DNA from: Trabulsiella odontotermitis
GTDB taxonomy: Bacteria > Pseudomonadota > Gammaproteobacteria > Enterobacterales > Enterobacteriaceae
Reading direction: 5' to 3'
Assembly: GCF_030053895.1 (NCBI RefSeq)
Contig: NZ_CP125781.1
Span: 620,001-684,000, forward strand
Length of the DNA stretch: 64,000 bases
Shown: piece after piece, positions 1 through 7,966 of the stretch
How positions within the stretch are numbered: the stretch's first letter is position 1
Layout of the letters: every line of letters begins with the position of its first letter
Notes under the pieces: model-generated
Database searches by the model: none
Told to the model about the DNA's origin: nothing
The model's input: the letters and a program-made list of their open reading frames with translations, nothing else
Position numbers and translations under genes: made by a program

Positions 1-342
1 CGTCATCTGGCGAGCCGCAGCGCCACGGCAGCTAACGATATTCGTAAGTTGATTGATGCCAGCGCCAGTCAAGTGCAGTCCGGCGCTCAACAGGTGCATG
101 CCGCCGGGCGGACGATGGATGACATTGTTGAGCAGGTGCAGAACGTCACGCAACTGATTGGGCAGATCAGCCTGTCGACGTCAGAGCAGGCGGCGGGGCT
201 GAACGATCTGACCCGTGCGGTCGCCGAGCTGGATGCTATCACCCAACAAAACGCCGGGCTGGTCGAGGAAAGCGCGCAGGTGTCGGCGATGGTTAAACAC
301 CGCGCCAGCCGTTTGCAGGATGCGGTTACCGTTCTGCACTGA
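1..342 (+). CDS. aer: Aerotaxis receptor Aer, C-terminal part (gene cut by window edge)
   Basis: The window opens inside a reading frame whose last 113 codons encode the descending signalling helix of a chemoreceptor. It starts within the RxLAxRSAxAAxDI segment that follows the hairpin tip and ends in AVTVLH, the C-terminus I recall for E. coli Aer. Aer is a membrane-anchored FAD/PAS redox sensor that signals through CheW and CheA. Its PAS, membrane and HAMP parts lie outside the window. No NWETF-type CheR/CheB docking pentapeptide is present, as expected for Aer. The neighbouring yqjI and yqjH genes also flank aer in E. coli, which supports the assignment. The 5' part is unseen, so integrity of the whole gene cannot be judged. 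Confidence 0.88.
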   Translation, partial: RHLASRSATAANDIRKLIDASASQVQSGAQQVHAAGRTMDDIVEQVQNVTQLIGQISLSTSEQAAGLNDLTRAVAELDAITQQNAGLVEESAQVSAMVKHRASRLQDAVTVLH

Positions 343-367
343 TCACCGTTCTTTATATCAACGTATC

Positions 368-405
368 AACGCCGCTTATCGGTTTCCGACAGCGGCGTTT
401 TTGTT
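368..405 (+). terminator. Rho-independent terminator after aer
   Basis: A 9-bp perfect stem (AACGCCGCT / AGCGGCGTT) with a 14-nt loop is followed by a T-rich tract, 25 bases after the aer stop codon. Confidence 0.8.
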
Positions 406-609
406 TGTAATGATTGTGAAAGCGTTTTGTTAATTTAATATTAAATCTCGCTTTTTTACTGGATGAATTTATTTCCCGCAATATGACGGTTTTGTTTAGC
501 TTATATTCAATTTTCTGTGAAAGCGGGTTGTATAACGATCGATCCTTGAATATTGATAGCTGCTGGCTATTTGCAAAACGTGCTTTTAATGAAAAACCGA
601 TCAAATTCA

Positions 610-636
610 TAAAGTTAGATGAGTTTCTGCCGATAG
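610..636 (+). promoter_or_regulatory. Sigma-28 (FliA) flagellar-class promoter for the chemoreceptor gene
   Basis: TAAAGTTA, an 11-nt spacer and GCCGATAG match the FliA consensus (TAAAGTTT-N11-GCCGATAA) at 14 of 16 positions. The -10 element ends 40 bases before the ATG at 677. This is the promoter class used for chemotaxis receptors, so the downstream gene was transcribed as part of the flagellar regulon. The rest of the 343-609 interval, after the aer terminator, is AT-rich and shows no gene I can support. Confidence 0.88.
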
Positions 637-676
637 CGTTCTTCGTCGGATATATAAACCTGTCCACGGAGAAAAT

Positions 677-2245
677 ATGTTCTTACATAACGTGAAAATC
701 AGCACAAAATTATTTCTGGCCTTCGGCTTCTTTATTGTTCTGCTGATCGCCAGTTCAACGCTTTCGCTGTTGAGCCTGAACCGGGCAAATAATGGAATGC
801 AATCAATCATCACCAGCGATTATCCCACCACCGTCAAAGCCAACCTGCTGATCAACAATTTCAACGACTTCGTCAATACGCAGCAACTGATCCTGCTGGA
901 TGAAGAAGGCCGCTGGACGCAGGACCGGCAAAAGGAACTCAATACCCTCAGCGCCAATGTCACCCGATTGCTTGATGAGCTGACGAAATCACGGCAGGAC
1001 GCCGAATCACAACGGATTTTTGCCAGCATCCGCGCGGTCCGTCAGCAGTTCCTGGAATCTCGCTTTCGCATTTTGCAGGAGATACAAAACGGCAATCGCC
1101 AGGCGGCGCTTCAGGAAATGATGACCACCACGCTCGGTATTCAGCAGGCCTATAAAGAGAAAGTGATGGAGCTTATCGCTATTGAAGATAAGCAGATGCG
1201 GGCCTCGGCCGATCAGGTGGCGAGCAATTTCAAAACTAACCGCGCGCTGTTGCTGGCGCTGGCCATTTTCAGCATCGTGGTCGGTAGCTTCTTTGGCCTG
1301 TATATCGTGCGCTCTATTACCCGTCCGCTGGGCGAGGCTGTGTCGTTTGCCCGTTCGATTGCCGATGGCGATCTGACGCGCAATATCTCCGCCAGCCACA
1401 AAGACGAAACCGGCGTTATGCTGCAGGCGCTGATGGAAATGAAATCCCGTCTGCTGACCATCGTTCAGGATGTGCAGCACAGCGCGGAAAGCATCTCCAG
1501 CGCGGCGGCGCAGATTGTCGCCGGAAACCAGGATCTGGCGGCGCGCACCGAAGAGCAGGCCAGTTCGGTGGAAGAGACCGCTGCCTCAATGGAGCAGATC
1601 ACCGCCACGGTGAAAAACACTGCCGGGCATACGGCGGAAGCCGCTGACCTCTCCGCCAACGCGGCGACGGTGGTCAATAATAACGGCGAGATGATGAAAA
1701 ACGTGACCGGCAAAATGCGGGCGATTAATGAAACGTCCAATCGCATGTCCGACATCATCAACCTGATCGATTCCATCGCCTTCCAGACCAACATTCTGGC
1801 GCTGAACGCGGCGGTTGAAGCGGCGCGCGCCGGGGAACATGGTCGCGGCTTTGCGGTTGTGGCGGGTGAAGTGCGTCAGCTGGCACAGAAAAGTGCCTCG
1901 TCGGCGAGCGATATCCGCAGCCTGATCGAAAGTTCGACTCAGCAGGCGTAGGAAGGGATGGCGCTGGTGGAAAAAGCGGAAGTGCTGATGCTGGGCATGG
2001 TGAATAACGTCGAAGAGATGAACACCATTCTGCGCGAAATCGGTGAGGCCAGCCGGGAACAGACGGAAGGCATCTCGCAGGTAAACAGCGCCATCGGGCT
2101 TATCGACTCCACCACCCAACAGAACTCCTGCCTGGTTGAGGAGTCTGTTGCGGCGGCGACGTCGCTGAACGAACAGGCGCTGCATTTGCGTGAACTGGTG
2201 AAAGTGTTCCGCGTTCGCGATGCGGCGGCGGAAGCGTCAGTCTAG
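677..2245 (+). pseudogene. Methyl-accepting chemotaxis protein interrupted by an in-frame amber stop
   Basis: One frame encodes a full Tar/Tsr-like transducer: N-terminal membrane segment (about residues 11-32), a periplasmic four-helix-bundle ligand domain (about 35-190), a second membrane segment (about 192-212), a HAMP linker, and a signalling domain with the conserved hairpin tip IDSIAFQTNILALNAAVEA. A TAG at 1949-1951 replaces the codon after SSTQQA. The same frame then continues from GAA-GGG-ATG through the descending helix to a stop at 2243-2245. Without the stop the product would be 522 residues; the truncated product is 424 residues and lacks the C-terminal helix that pairs in the coiled coil. 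A CAG-to-TAG change would explain it. No NWETF-like tail is visible. The 3' end overlaps convergent yqjI by 9 bases. It could be a true null allele, a read-through gene or a base-call error. Confidence 0.85.
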
Positions 2246-2779
2246 CTGGGAGATTTCCAGCGCTGCGCGGTCAATCACGCCAATCACCTGTTTTAACTGC
2301 GCGGCGCTGAGTTCCTGCTGATTCACTTTCAGATCCAGCACGGCTTTGAAATTCTCCAGCGCCCGTTTCATTTGCGGATCTTTGCGCAGCTCGTGGCCGA
2401 CCATTCTGGCATTCATCCGCATCTGGATGTGGCCGAGATGCTCGTGATTTTCCGCCAGCCATTGCGTCCCTTCGTCGGTGATCGCAATGCGCTTGCGCCC
2501 ACCGTCTTCCACATCAATAGTAATAAGGCCCTGATCCTGTAACAGGTCGAGGGTCGGGTAAATCACGCCCGGACTCGGGCTGTAATGGCCCTGGGTCAGC
2601 GCTTCGATGGCTTTGATCAGCTCATAGCCGTGGCTTTCGTTGCGGCTCAGGATATCCAGGATCACCATTCGCAATTCGCCGTGACCGAAAAAGCGCTGGC
2701 GTCGGCCACCGCCACCGCAGCCACCGCGCCCGCCGCGCATCCCGTGATGCTCATGTTCGTCGTCATGATGGTGTCGCAT
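2237..2779 (-). CDS. yqjI: Nickel-responsive PadR-family repressor YqjI
   Basis: This 180-residue protein starts with a His- and Gly-rich metal-binding tail (MRHHHDDEHEHH, then a GGRGGCGGGG stretch). A PadR winged-helix domain follows from about residue 33 (MVILDILSRNESHGYELIKAIE, then SPSPGVIYPTLDLLQDQGLI), with a helical C-terminal dimerisation part. In E. coli YqjI represses itself and the divergent yqjH gene and loses DNA binding when nickel fills the tail. The intergenic region here has matching palindromes upstream of both genes. The gene is transcribed convergently with the broken chemoreceptor and overlaps its end by 9 bases. Length and domain order fit the family; no defect is seen. 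Confidence 0.95.
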   Translation of the reverse strand: MRHHHDDEHEHHGMRGGRGGCGGGGRRQRFFGHGELRMVILDILSRNESHGYELIKAIEALTQGHYSPSPGVIYPTLDLLQDQGLITIDVEDGGRKRIAITDEGTQWLAENHEHLGHIQMRMNARMVGHELRKDPQMKRALENFKAVLDLKVNQQELSAAQLKQVIGVIDRAALEISQLD

Positions 2780-2799
2780 ACTCGTTCTCCGTCGTGTTT

Positions 2800-2823
2800 T
2801 TGATATATCTAATTTATATCTAA
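2800..2823 (-). promoter_or_regulatory. Putative YqjI operator upstream of yqjI
   Basis: TGATATATCTA, close to the palindrome TAGATATATCTA, is followed by a half-site TATATCTAA. It lies just upstream of the yqjI start and the same core recurs before yqjH. YqjI autorepression is known in E. coli; the assignment of these exact bases is inferred from the shared core. Confidence 0.55.
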
Positions 2824-2955
2824 ATTTTTCATTTCCGCAAGAATAAAAATGAATAAACTTTTAATTTATTGATAATTAATGGTTAATTTTATTGCTTTAA
2901 CGTTTCCTGCGTTTATTTCTGGCTATATCAAAAAACGTCTTGCATTCTTTCCAGT

Positions 2956-2970
2956 TGCCAATCATTATCA
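2956..2970 (+). promoter_or_regulatory. Fur-box-like site upstream of yqjH
   Basis: TGCCAATCATTATCA matches the 7-1-7 Fur consensus TGATAATCATTATCA at 13 of 15 positions. It lies 48 bases before the chosen yqjH start. yqjH of E. coli is iron-repressed by Fur, which agrees. Confidence 0.65.
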
Positions 2971-2983
2971 TTTACACCCATTT

Positions 2984-2995
2984 TAGATATATCTA
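2984..2995 (+). promoter_or_regulatory. Putative YqjI operator upstream of yqjH
   Basis: A perfect 12-bp palindrome TAGATATATCTA, extended by flanking T and A bases, stands 22 bases before the yqjH start. Its core repeats upstream of yqjI. Position next to a Fur box fits dual nickel/iron control of yqjH. Confidence 0.6.
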
Positions 2996-3017
2996 TTTCA
3001 TGTTCACGAAGGCGACG

Positions 3018-3785
3018 ATGACCACAACAACCAAAGCAAAAAAATACCCGCAGCGCGTTCGCAATGAGCTGCGTTTTCGCGAGCTGACCGTGCTGCGCGT
3101 TGAGCGCGTGAGCCGCTGTTTTCAGCGTATTGTGCTCGGCGGCAAGGCGCTGGATGGCTTTACCTCGCGCGGTTTTGACGATCACACCAAACTCTTTTTT
3201 CCCGAGCCTGGCCACACATTTATCCCGCCAACGGTGACTGACGAGGGCATTGTCTGGGTTGATGATATTCGACCGGCGACCCGCGACTACACGCCGCTGT
3301 ACGACGCCGCACGTCACGAACTGGCGTACGATTTCTTTATTCATGACGGTGGTATTGCCAGCCGCTGGGCGATGACGGCGAAGCCTGGCGATACGCTGAC
3401 TATCGGCGGGCCGCGTGGTTCGCTGGTGGTGCCGGAAGAGTATCACTGGCAACTGTACGTCTGTGACGAATCCGGCATGCCCGCGCTGCGCCGCCGTTTG
3501 CTCGATTTGCAGAAACTGCCGCAGCCGCCGCAGGTAAAAGCAATCGTCACCGTGGCGGATGCTGAATATCAGGATTACCTCGACGGTTTTGACATCGACT
3601 GGGTGATGGGGCATAGCGAGCAGGCGGTAGCCGAAAAACTGGCGACGTTGCAGGTGCCGGCAGAGGACTACTTTATCTGGGTGACTGGCGAAGGGGCGGT
3701 GGCCAAATCACTGGCCAGCCGTTTTGAAACTGAGGATATCGATCCACAACTGCTGCGCTATCAGGCTTACTGGCACCAGAAATAA
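3018..3785 (+). CDS. yqjH: NADPH-dependent ferric-chelate reductase YqjH (siderophore-interacting protein family)
   Basis: The 255-residue product has an N-terminal FAD-binding beta-barrel (about 5-135) with the flavin motif RDYTPLY, and a C-terminal NADPH-binding SIP domain with YVCDESGMPALRRRL and WVTGEG motifs. YqjH reduces ferric siderophores and ferric citrate in the cytoplasm to release iron. I chose the ATG at 3018, preceded by AAGGCGACG and giving MTTTTKAKKYPQRVR, because the family's conserved part begins at YPQRVRN; upstream ATGs at 2940 and 3000 would add residues unlike E. coli and would put the Fur box or YqjI operator inside the coding region. It is divergent from its repressor gene yqjI. 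Confidence 0.95.
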   Translation: MTTTTKAKKYPQRVRNELRFRELTVLRVERVSRCFQRIVLGGKALDGFTSRGFDDHTKLFFPEPGHTFIPPTVTDEGIVWVDDIRPATRDYTPLYDAARHELAYDFFIHDGGIASRWAMTAKPGDTLTIGGPRGSLVVPEEYHWQLYVCDESGMPALRRRLLDLQKLPQPPQVKAIVTVADAEYQDYLDGFDIDWVMGHSEQAVAEKLATLQVPAEDYFIWVTGEGAVAKSLASRFETEDIDPQLLRYQAYWHQK

Positions 3786-3814
3786 TCCCGCTCCACGCAG
3801 GGAGAGGGCGCGCA

Positions 3815-4792
3815 TCACGCCACTTCGTCAAAGCCGGATTCGAGGATCTGCTTTTGCAGCGTGGCGATGGTGTTCGACAGCGCTTTTTCCTGCTGACGGA
3901 AATAGGCTTCCGGGTTGGTCAGCGTGGAGACCAGCAGCCAGGACTTCTCTTTCGCCAGTTTCAGCATTTCGGTGTTCAGGCTGGCGATCTGCTGTTGGAT
4001 CGACGCGACTTTCCGCTGTAACAGCGACAGATCGTTAAGCCGGTCGCTGGCGAGCATCGGCTGATGACCGTGCTGTAAACGGGCCAACAGGCTGCGAATG
4101 GTGGTCAGATCGCCACGCTGCCGCGCCTGGTTAAGTTGCGCCATCATGTCGTTGGCTTCCGCTTTCAGGGCATCGTCCACCAGATCCGGGTGGCACAATT
4201 TACTGGCCTGCCGCCACAGCCGTTTCAGTTCGTGGCGATCAGATTCGCTCATGTTTTCCTGACGATCACGGCGGTTCTGCGCTTTTTGCTGCTGCTCGCG
4301 ATAGGTTTCATACTGCTCGCGCGCCTCATCCCGCGCCCGCCGCGCGACGATATCGTCATCATCCAGATTCATCTCGGCTTCGCGCTTGCGCAGCGAGGCT
4401 TCCGCCAGCACTTTGCGCAGCCGCAGCACTTCGGTCATCAACGGGCCGAGGCGCGACATATAGAGATCGTTAAACTCATCCAGCCGGGCAATGCGGGCGT
4501 TACGCTTGTCGATAAGATCGCGCAACTGCTCTTCCAGCGCTTTCAGTTCCAGCTTGCAGGCCGCGATGCGCGGATCCTGCCAGTGGACGATCGCCCGCTG
4601 GCTTTGCAGCCAGGCCATGATCGCCGCCACAGCCTCACCGTAGCGCTTTTCCTCCAGCGCCAGCACGATGTCATCAATAACGGGATCATCCGTCTCGTTT
4701 TTCAGGTGCGGTAACTGGCTGGCGATAATGTCATCATCTTCCAGTTCAATGGCGTTTTTGATGATCTCCAGCCGCTTAATGGGTTTACTCAT
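3815..4792 (-). CDS. J-domain protein with a late J domain flanked by coiled coils, function unknown
   Basis: The 325-residue product (344 if a GTG at 4849 is used) is highly charged and mostly helical. An acidic N-terminal part (about 1-60) is followed by a long coiled coil (about 80-185). A J-domain-like segment then carries the HPD signature in SKLCHPDLV at about residues 201-203, preceded by a helix LKRLWRQA as in J-domain helix II. A second coiled coil runs from about 255 to 315. HPD stimulates the ATPase of an Hsp70 partner such as DnaK; there is no Gly/Phe region or zinc finger, so it resembles a class C J protein. The ATG at 4792 is preferred over the GTG because it matches the start of the predicted helical fold, but neither has a strong Shine-Dalgarno. 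It stands alone between yqjH and the transsulfuration genes. Substrate unknown. Confidence 0.72.
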   Translation of the reverse strand: MSKPIKRLEIIKNAIELEDDDIIASQLPHLKNETDDPVIDDIVLALEEKRYGEAVAAIMAWLQSQRAIVHWQDPRIAACKLELKALEEQLRDLIDKRNARIARLDEFNDLYMSRLGPLMTEVLRLRKVLAEASLRKREAEMNLDDDDIVARRARDEAREQYETYREQQQKAQNRRDRQENMSESDRHELKRLWRQASKLCHPDLVDDALKAEANDMMAQLNQARQRGDLTTIRSLLARLQHGHQPMLASDRLNDLSLLQRKVASIQQQIASLNTEMLKLAKEKSWLLVSTLTNPEAYFRQQEKALSNTIATLQKQILESGFDEVA

Positions 4793-5007
4793 GAGGCGTT
4801 TGCTCAGCGTCCTGACCGTCGGAATGGGTGGCAGATTAACACTCGTCACCGGGTGCCACTAGTCGGTATACCATAATATAAGTGACGTTATTTCAGCGGT
4901 TTACATATTCGACAGGAAATCAGGACTTAACGCAGACTGACAGAACAACGTCGTGAACAGAGCGGGATTTTCCCCGCCGCAAACATGCAATGCGGCGGGG
5001 CGCGTTA

Positions 5008-6156
5008 TCAGGCCTGGGACAGCGCCTGTTGCAGGTCCGCTTTCAAATCTTCCAGCCCTTCAATGCCGACCGACAGGCGGATGAGTTGCGGCGTGATGCC
5101 GTTTGCCAGTCGCTGTTCGAGTGGGATCGACGCGTGGGTCATGCTGAATGGCTGGCTGACCAGACTCTCCACCCCGCCGAGACTTTCCGCCAGGGTGAAC
5201 AGCTTCAGCTTTTTGATTACTGCTGCTGCCTGTTGCTCATCGCCTTTGATAACGACAGAGATCATCCCGCCCGGCTGCGACATCTGACGGCGCGCCAGGG
5301 CGTAGTGCGGGTGCGATTCGAGCCACGGGAACCAGACCTTTTCCACCTGCGGCTGCTGTTCCAGCCACTGCGCCAGCGCCAGCGCGTTGCTGCTATGGCG
5401 CGCCATGCGCAGCGACAGGGTGCGGATGCCGCGCAGCGTCAGGAAGCTGCTGAACGGATCGAGCACGCCGCCGACCGCGTTTTGCAGATAGCCCAGTTTC
5501 TCGGCCAGTTCCGGGTTATCCCCCACCACCGCCAGCCCGGCCACCACGTCGGAATGGCCGTTGAGGTATTTAGTGGCTGAATGCACCACAATATCAAACC
5601 CCTGTGCCAGCGGGCGCTGGATCACGGGCGAGGCGAAGGTGTTATCGGCCACGCTGATGAGTTTATGGCGACGGGCGATCGCCGCGATCGCTTCCAGATC
5701 TGCCAGTTTCAGCAATGGATTAGTGGGCGTTTCCACCCAGATCATACGAGTATCCGGGCGAATGGCCGCTTCCAGTGCCGTCAGATCGTCCGGTTTCACC
5801 CAGCTCACCTGCAACCCGGCGCTGCGGCGACGAACGTTTTCAATCAGCCGGTACGTGCCGCCGTAAACGTCATCCACCGCCACGATGTGGCTGTCTTTAT
5901 CCAGCAGCTCCAGCACCGTTGAAATGCCCGCCAGCCCGGAGGCGAACGCGTAGCCGCGGGTGCCGCCTTCCAGTTCGGCAATGGCGCTTTCCAGCGCATG
6001 GCGTGTCGGGTTGCCGCTTCGGGAATATTCATAACCGGTGTGCTGACCCGGCGCCGGTTGCGCGTAGGTGGACGTCGCATAAATCGGCGGCATCACTGCG
6101 CCGTGGCTGTCGCTGAAAGTGCCGCTGTGTACGCTGAGCGTATCGAGAGATTTCAT
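5008..6156 (-). CDS. mtcC: Cystathionine gamma-lyase (reverse transsulfuration, Cys/Met PLP enzyme)
   Basis: This 382-residue PLP-dependent enzyme belongs to the Cys/Met metabolism fold-type I family. Visible landmarks are YEYSRSGNPTR near the N-terminus, the DDVYGGTYRL segment, WVETPTNP, DNTFASP and the PLP lysine in HSATKYLNGHSD (Lys196). It lies 9 bases downstream of a cystathionine beta-synthase gene on the same strand. The pair would turn homocysteine plus serine into cystathionine and then cysteine, 2-oxobutyrate and ammonia. That context favours gamma-lyase over cystathionine gamma-synthase (MetB). Klebsiella has such a pair, named mtcBC, which lets it use methionine as sulfur source. 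E. coli K-12 lacks it. The symbol is by analogy. Confidence 0.85.
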   Translation of the reverse strand: MKSLDTLSVHSGTFSDSHGAVMPPIYATSTYAQPAPGQHTGYEYSRSGNPTRHALESAIAELEGGTRGYAFASGLAGISTVLELLDKDSHIVAVDDVYGGTYRLIENVRRRSAGLQVSWVKPDDLTALEAAIRPDTRMIWVETPTNPLLKLADLEAIAAIARRHKLISVADNTFASPVIQRPLAQGFDIVVHSATKYLNGHSDVVAGLAVVGDNPELAEKLGYLQNAVGGVLDPFSSFLTLRGIRTLSLRMARHSSNALALAQWLEQQPQVEKVWFPWLESHPHYALARRQMSQPGGMISVVIKGDEQQAAAVIKKLKLFTLAESLGGVESLVSQPFSMTHASIPLEQRLANGITPQLIRLSVGIEGLEDLKADLQQALSQA

Positions 6157-6165
6157 TGTGGTTCC

Positions 6166-7536
6166 TTATTGTTCTAAACGGTTACGCCAGTGGGTTAAAA
6201 CGTCGGTGCGGGTAATGAGGCCAAGAAAACGTTCGTTATCCATAACTACCGCCACCAGACCGCGATCAAAAATCGGTTTGAGGGCGCTTTCCGGCGCGCT
6301 TTTGTCGAGCTGCTCCACGTTGCGGGTCATCGCGTCGCGCACCGGCAGGCTAAAGCGTTGGCTGTCGCCCTGGACGTGGCTGATGAGATCCCATTCGTCG
6401 ACGATGCCGACGAGTCGATTGTTTTCCAGTACCGGCAACTGAGAGATGTCGTACAGACGCATGCGCGCCAGCACGGTAGAGAGCGTGTCATCCGGCGCAG
6501 CGGTGACCGTGGCACCTTCATCATGACGCAGGGCGATAAAATCGCGTAAGTCGCCGTTTTCCGGGCGGGAGATCAGCCCCTGCTGGCGCATCCAGTCGTC
6601 GTTAAACATTTTCGACAGATATTTGTTGCCGCTGTCGCAGGCAAAGGTCACCACCCGTTTTGGTGAGGTCTGGGCACGGCAGTAGCGCAGCGCCGCCGCC
6701 AGCAGCGTGCCGGTGGATGATCCAGCAAGAATGCCTTCGACTTTCAGTAGCTCACGGGCGGTGGTGAACGCCTCGCGATCGCTGATGCGCAGCGCTTTTT
6801 GTACGCCGTCGATCTTCGCCAGCGGCGGGATAAAATCTTCGCCGATCCCCTCGACCAGCCAGGAGCCGGCCTCACCGTAATGGCCGGTTTCGACCTGATC
6901 GGCGAGGATCGAACCTGCCGGATCGGCCAGCACAAATTCGGTATGTGGAGAATGTTCGGCAAACCACGTCTGTAAACCGCCGAGCGTGCCGCCGGAACCC
7001 ACGCCGACCACGATGGCATCAATGCGCCCGTCGAGCTGCGCGTACAGCTCTGGCGCGGTGGTGGTACTGTGCGCCAACGGATTGGCGTGGTTATTGAACT
7101 GGTCAATATAAAACGCGCCGGGGATCTCCTTCGACAGTCGTTGCGCGTAGTCCTGATAATACGCCGGATGCCCTTTGCCCACGTCGGAGCGGGTAAGCAC
7201 CACCTGAACGCCCAGCGCGCGGAGGTGGAAAATCTTCTCGCGGCTCATTTTGTCCGGCACCACGAGGATCAACCGGTAACCTTTTTGCGCGGCAATCAGC
7301 GCCAGCCCCAGCCCGGTATTGCCCGCCGTGGCTTCAATGATGGTTCCGCCAGGCTGCAGCAGCCCCTGTTTTTCCGCTTCCTGAATCATCGACAGCGCCA
7401 CGCGATCTTTAATCGACCCGCCGGGGTTCTGATTTTCCAGCTTAAGGAACAGATCGCAGACGCCGGATCCCAGTTTGTGGAGCTGTAAAACCGGCGTATG
7501 ACCGATAAGGTCAGTCACGGAATGATAAATCGCCAT
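6166..7536 (-). CDS. mtcB: Pyridoxal-phosphate cystathionine beta-synthase with C-terminal CBS domain pair
   Basis: The 456-residue product has a cysteine-synthase-type fold-type II domain. The PLP lysine is Lys43 in NPGGSIKDR, the substrate loop is EATAGNTG, and the phosphate-binding loop is GVGSGGTLGG. Two CBS motifs form the last 120 residues or so (about 335-456), the arrangement of cystathionine beta-synthase and unlike CysK or CysM, which end before it. It condenses serine with homocysteine; CBS domains often bind adenosyl ligands such as S-adenosylmethionine. The gamma-lyase gene follows after 9 bases, so the two form an operon. The promoter lies in the 430-base region shared with the divergent methionine importer. 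Confidence 0.88.
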   Translation of the reverse strand: MAIYHSVTDLIGHTPVLQLHKLGSGVCDLFLKLENQNPGGSIKDRVALSMIQEAEKQGLLQPGGTIIEATAGNTGLGLALIAAQKGYRLILVVPDKMSREKIFHLRALGVQVVLTRSDVGKGHPAYYQDYAQRLSKEIPGAFYIDQFNNHANPLAHSTTTAPELYAQLDGRIDAIVVGVGSGGTLGGLQTWFAEHSPHTEFVLADPAGSILADQVETGHYGEAGSWLVEGIGEDFIPPLAKIDGVQKALRISDREAFTTARELLKVEGILAGSSTGTLLAAALRYCRAQTSPKRVVTFACDSGNKYLSKMFNDDWMRQQGLISRPENGDLRDFIALRHDEGATVTAAPDDTLSTVLARMRLYDISQLPVLENNRLVGIVDEWDLISHVQGDSQRFSLPVRDAMTRNVEQLDKSAPESALKPIFDRGLVAVVMDNERFLGLITRTDVLTHWRNRLEQ

Positions 7537-7680
7537 GCCATTTCACCCTGAGTGAAGAAAGATGGGCAGAGTGTAGAACTGCAAAAATGGGCTGCTAAAG
7601 AACGTTTCTCTGCTCTTTAGCATGAAAGGGAATATGACCTGCTGTTTCGGCGGTGTGGAAGGCAGGCCGTGTAGTGGTGC

Positions 7681-7696
7681 AGATGTATCGACGTCT
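7681..7696. promoter_or_regulatory. Tandem MetJ-box-like repeat between the transsulfuration and importer operons
   Basis: Two adjacent 8-mers, AGATGTAT and CGACGTCT, match the met box AGACGTCT at 6 and 7 of 8 positions. They lie 145 bases upstream of the mtcB start and about 270 bases before the importer. MetJ binds two or more tandem boxes. Which operon this pair would control is not clear from position alone. The rest of the 7537-7966 interval holds no gene I can support. Confidence 0.5.
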
Positions 7697-7880
7697 GAAT
7701 GAGGGCAGATTTGCGCTTTTTTTCGCCATAAATTGCCTGTATTGACGCAGACTTTGCCAGTTTACGGATAATCATTGCTGAACTTCATCTAAGGGGTTTT
7801 CCCCGCATCTCCTCTATTGTTATTGCTTCTGGTTATAAGAAAGACCGATTTGTTTGTTGAAACATCTTCATCATTCGCTA

Positions 7881-7904
7881 TATCGTCTGGACGTCCATAC
7901 TGCT
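7881..7904 (+). promoter_or_regulatory. Triple MetJ-box-like repeat before the methionine importer operon
   Basis: Three tandem 8-mers, TATCGTCT, GGACGTCC and ATACTGCT, match the met box at 5, 6 and 5 of 8 positions. The middle unit is identical to the middle unit of the met boxes before metC at the right end of this window. They end 62 bases before the ATP-binding subunit gene, fitting repression by MetJ with S-adenosylmethionine. Confidence 0.65.
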
Positions 7905-7966
7905 AAACCGCCATTTGCGGAAAGCACAGTAAAATCGATAACACGAAGCAGCGGATAAGCAGCCAT

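Noticed and set aside
4971..5000. Terminator for the gamma-lyase gene
   Set aside because: CCCCGCCGC / GCGGCGGGG is a good stem after the stop codon, but the minus strand has no T tract after it, so I did not list it as a terminator.
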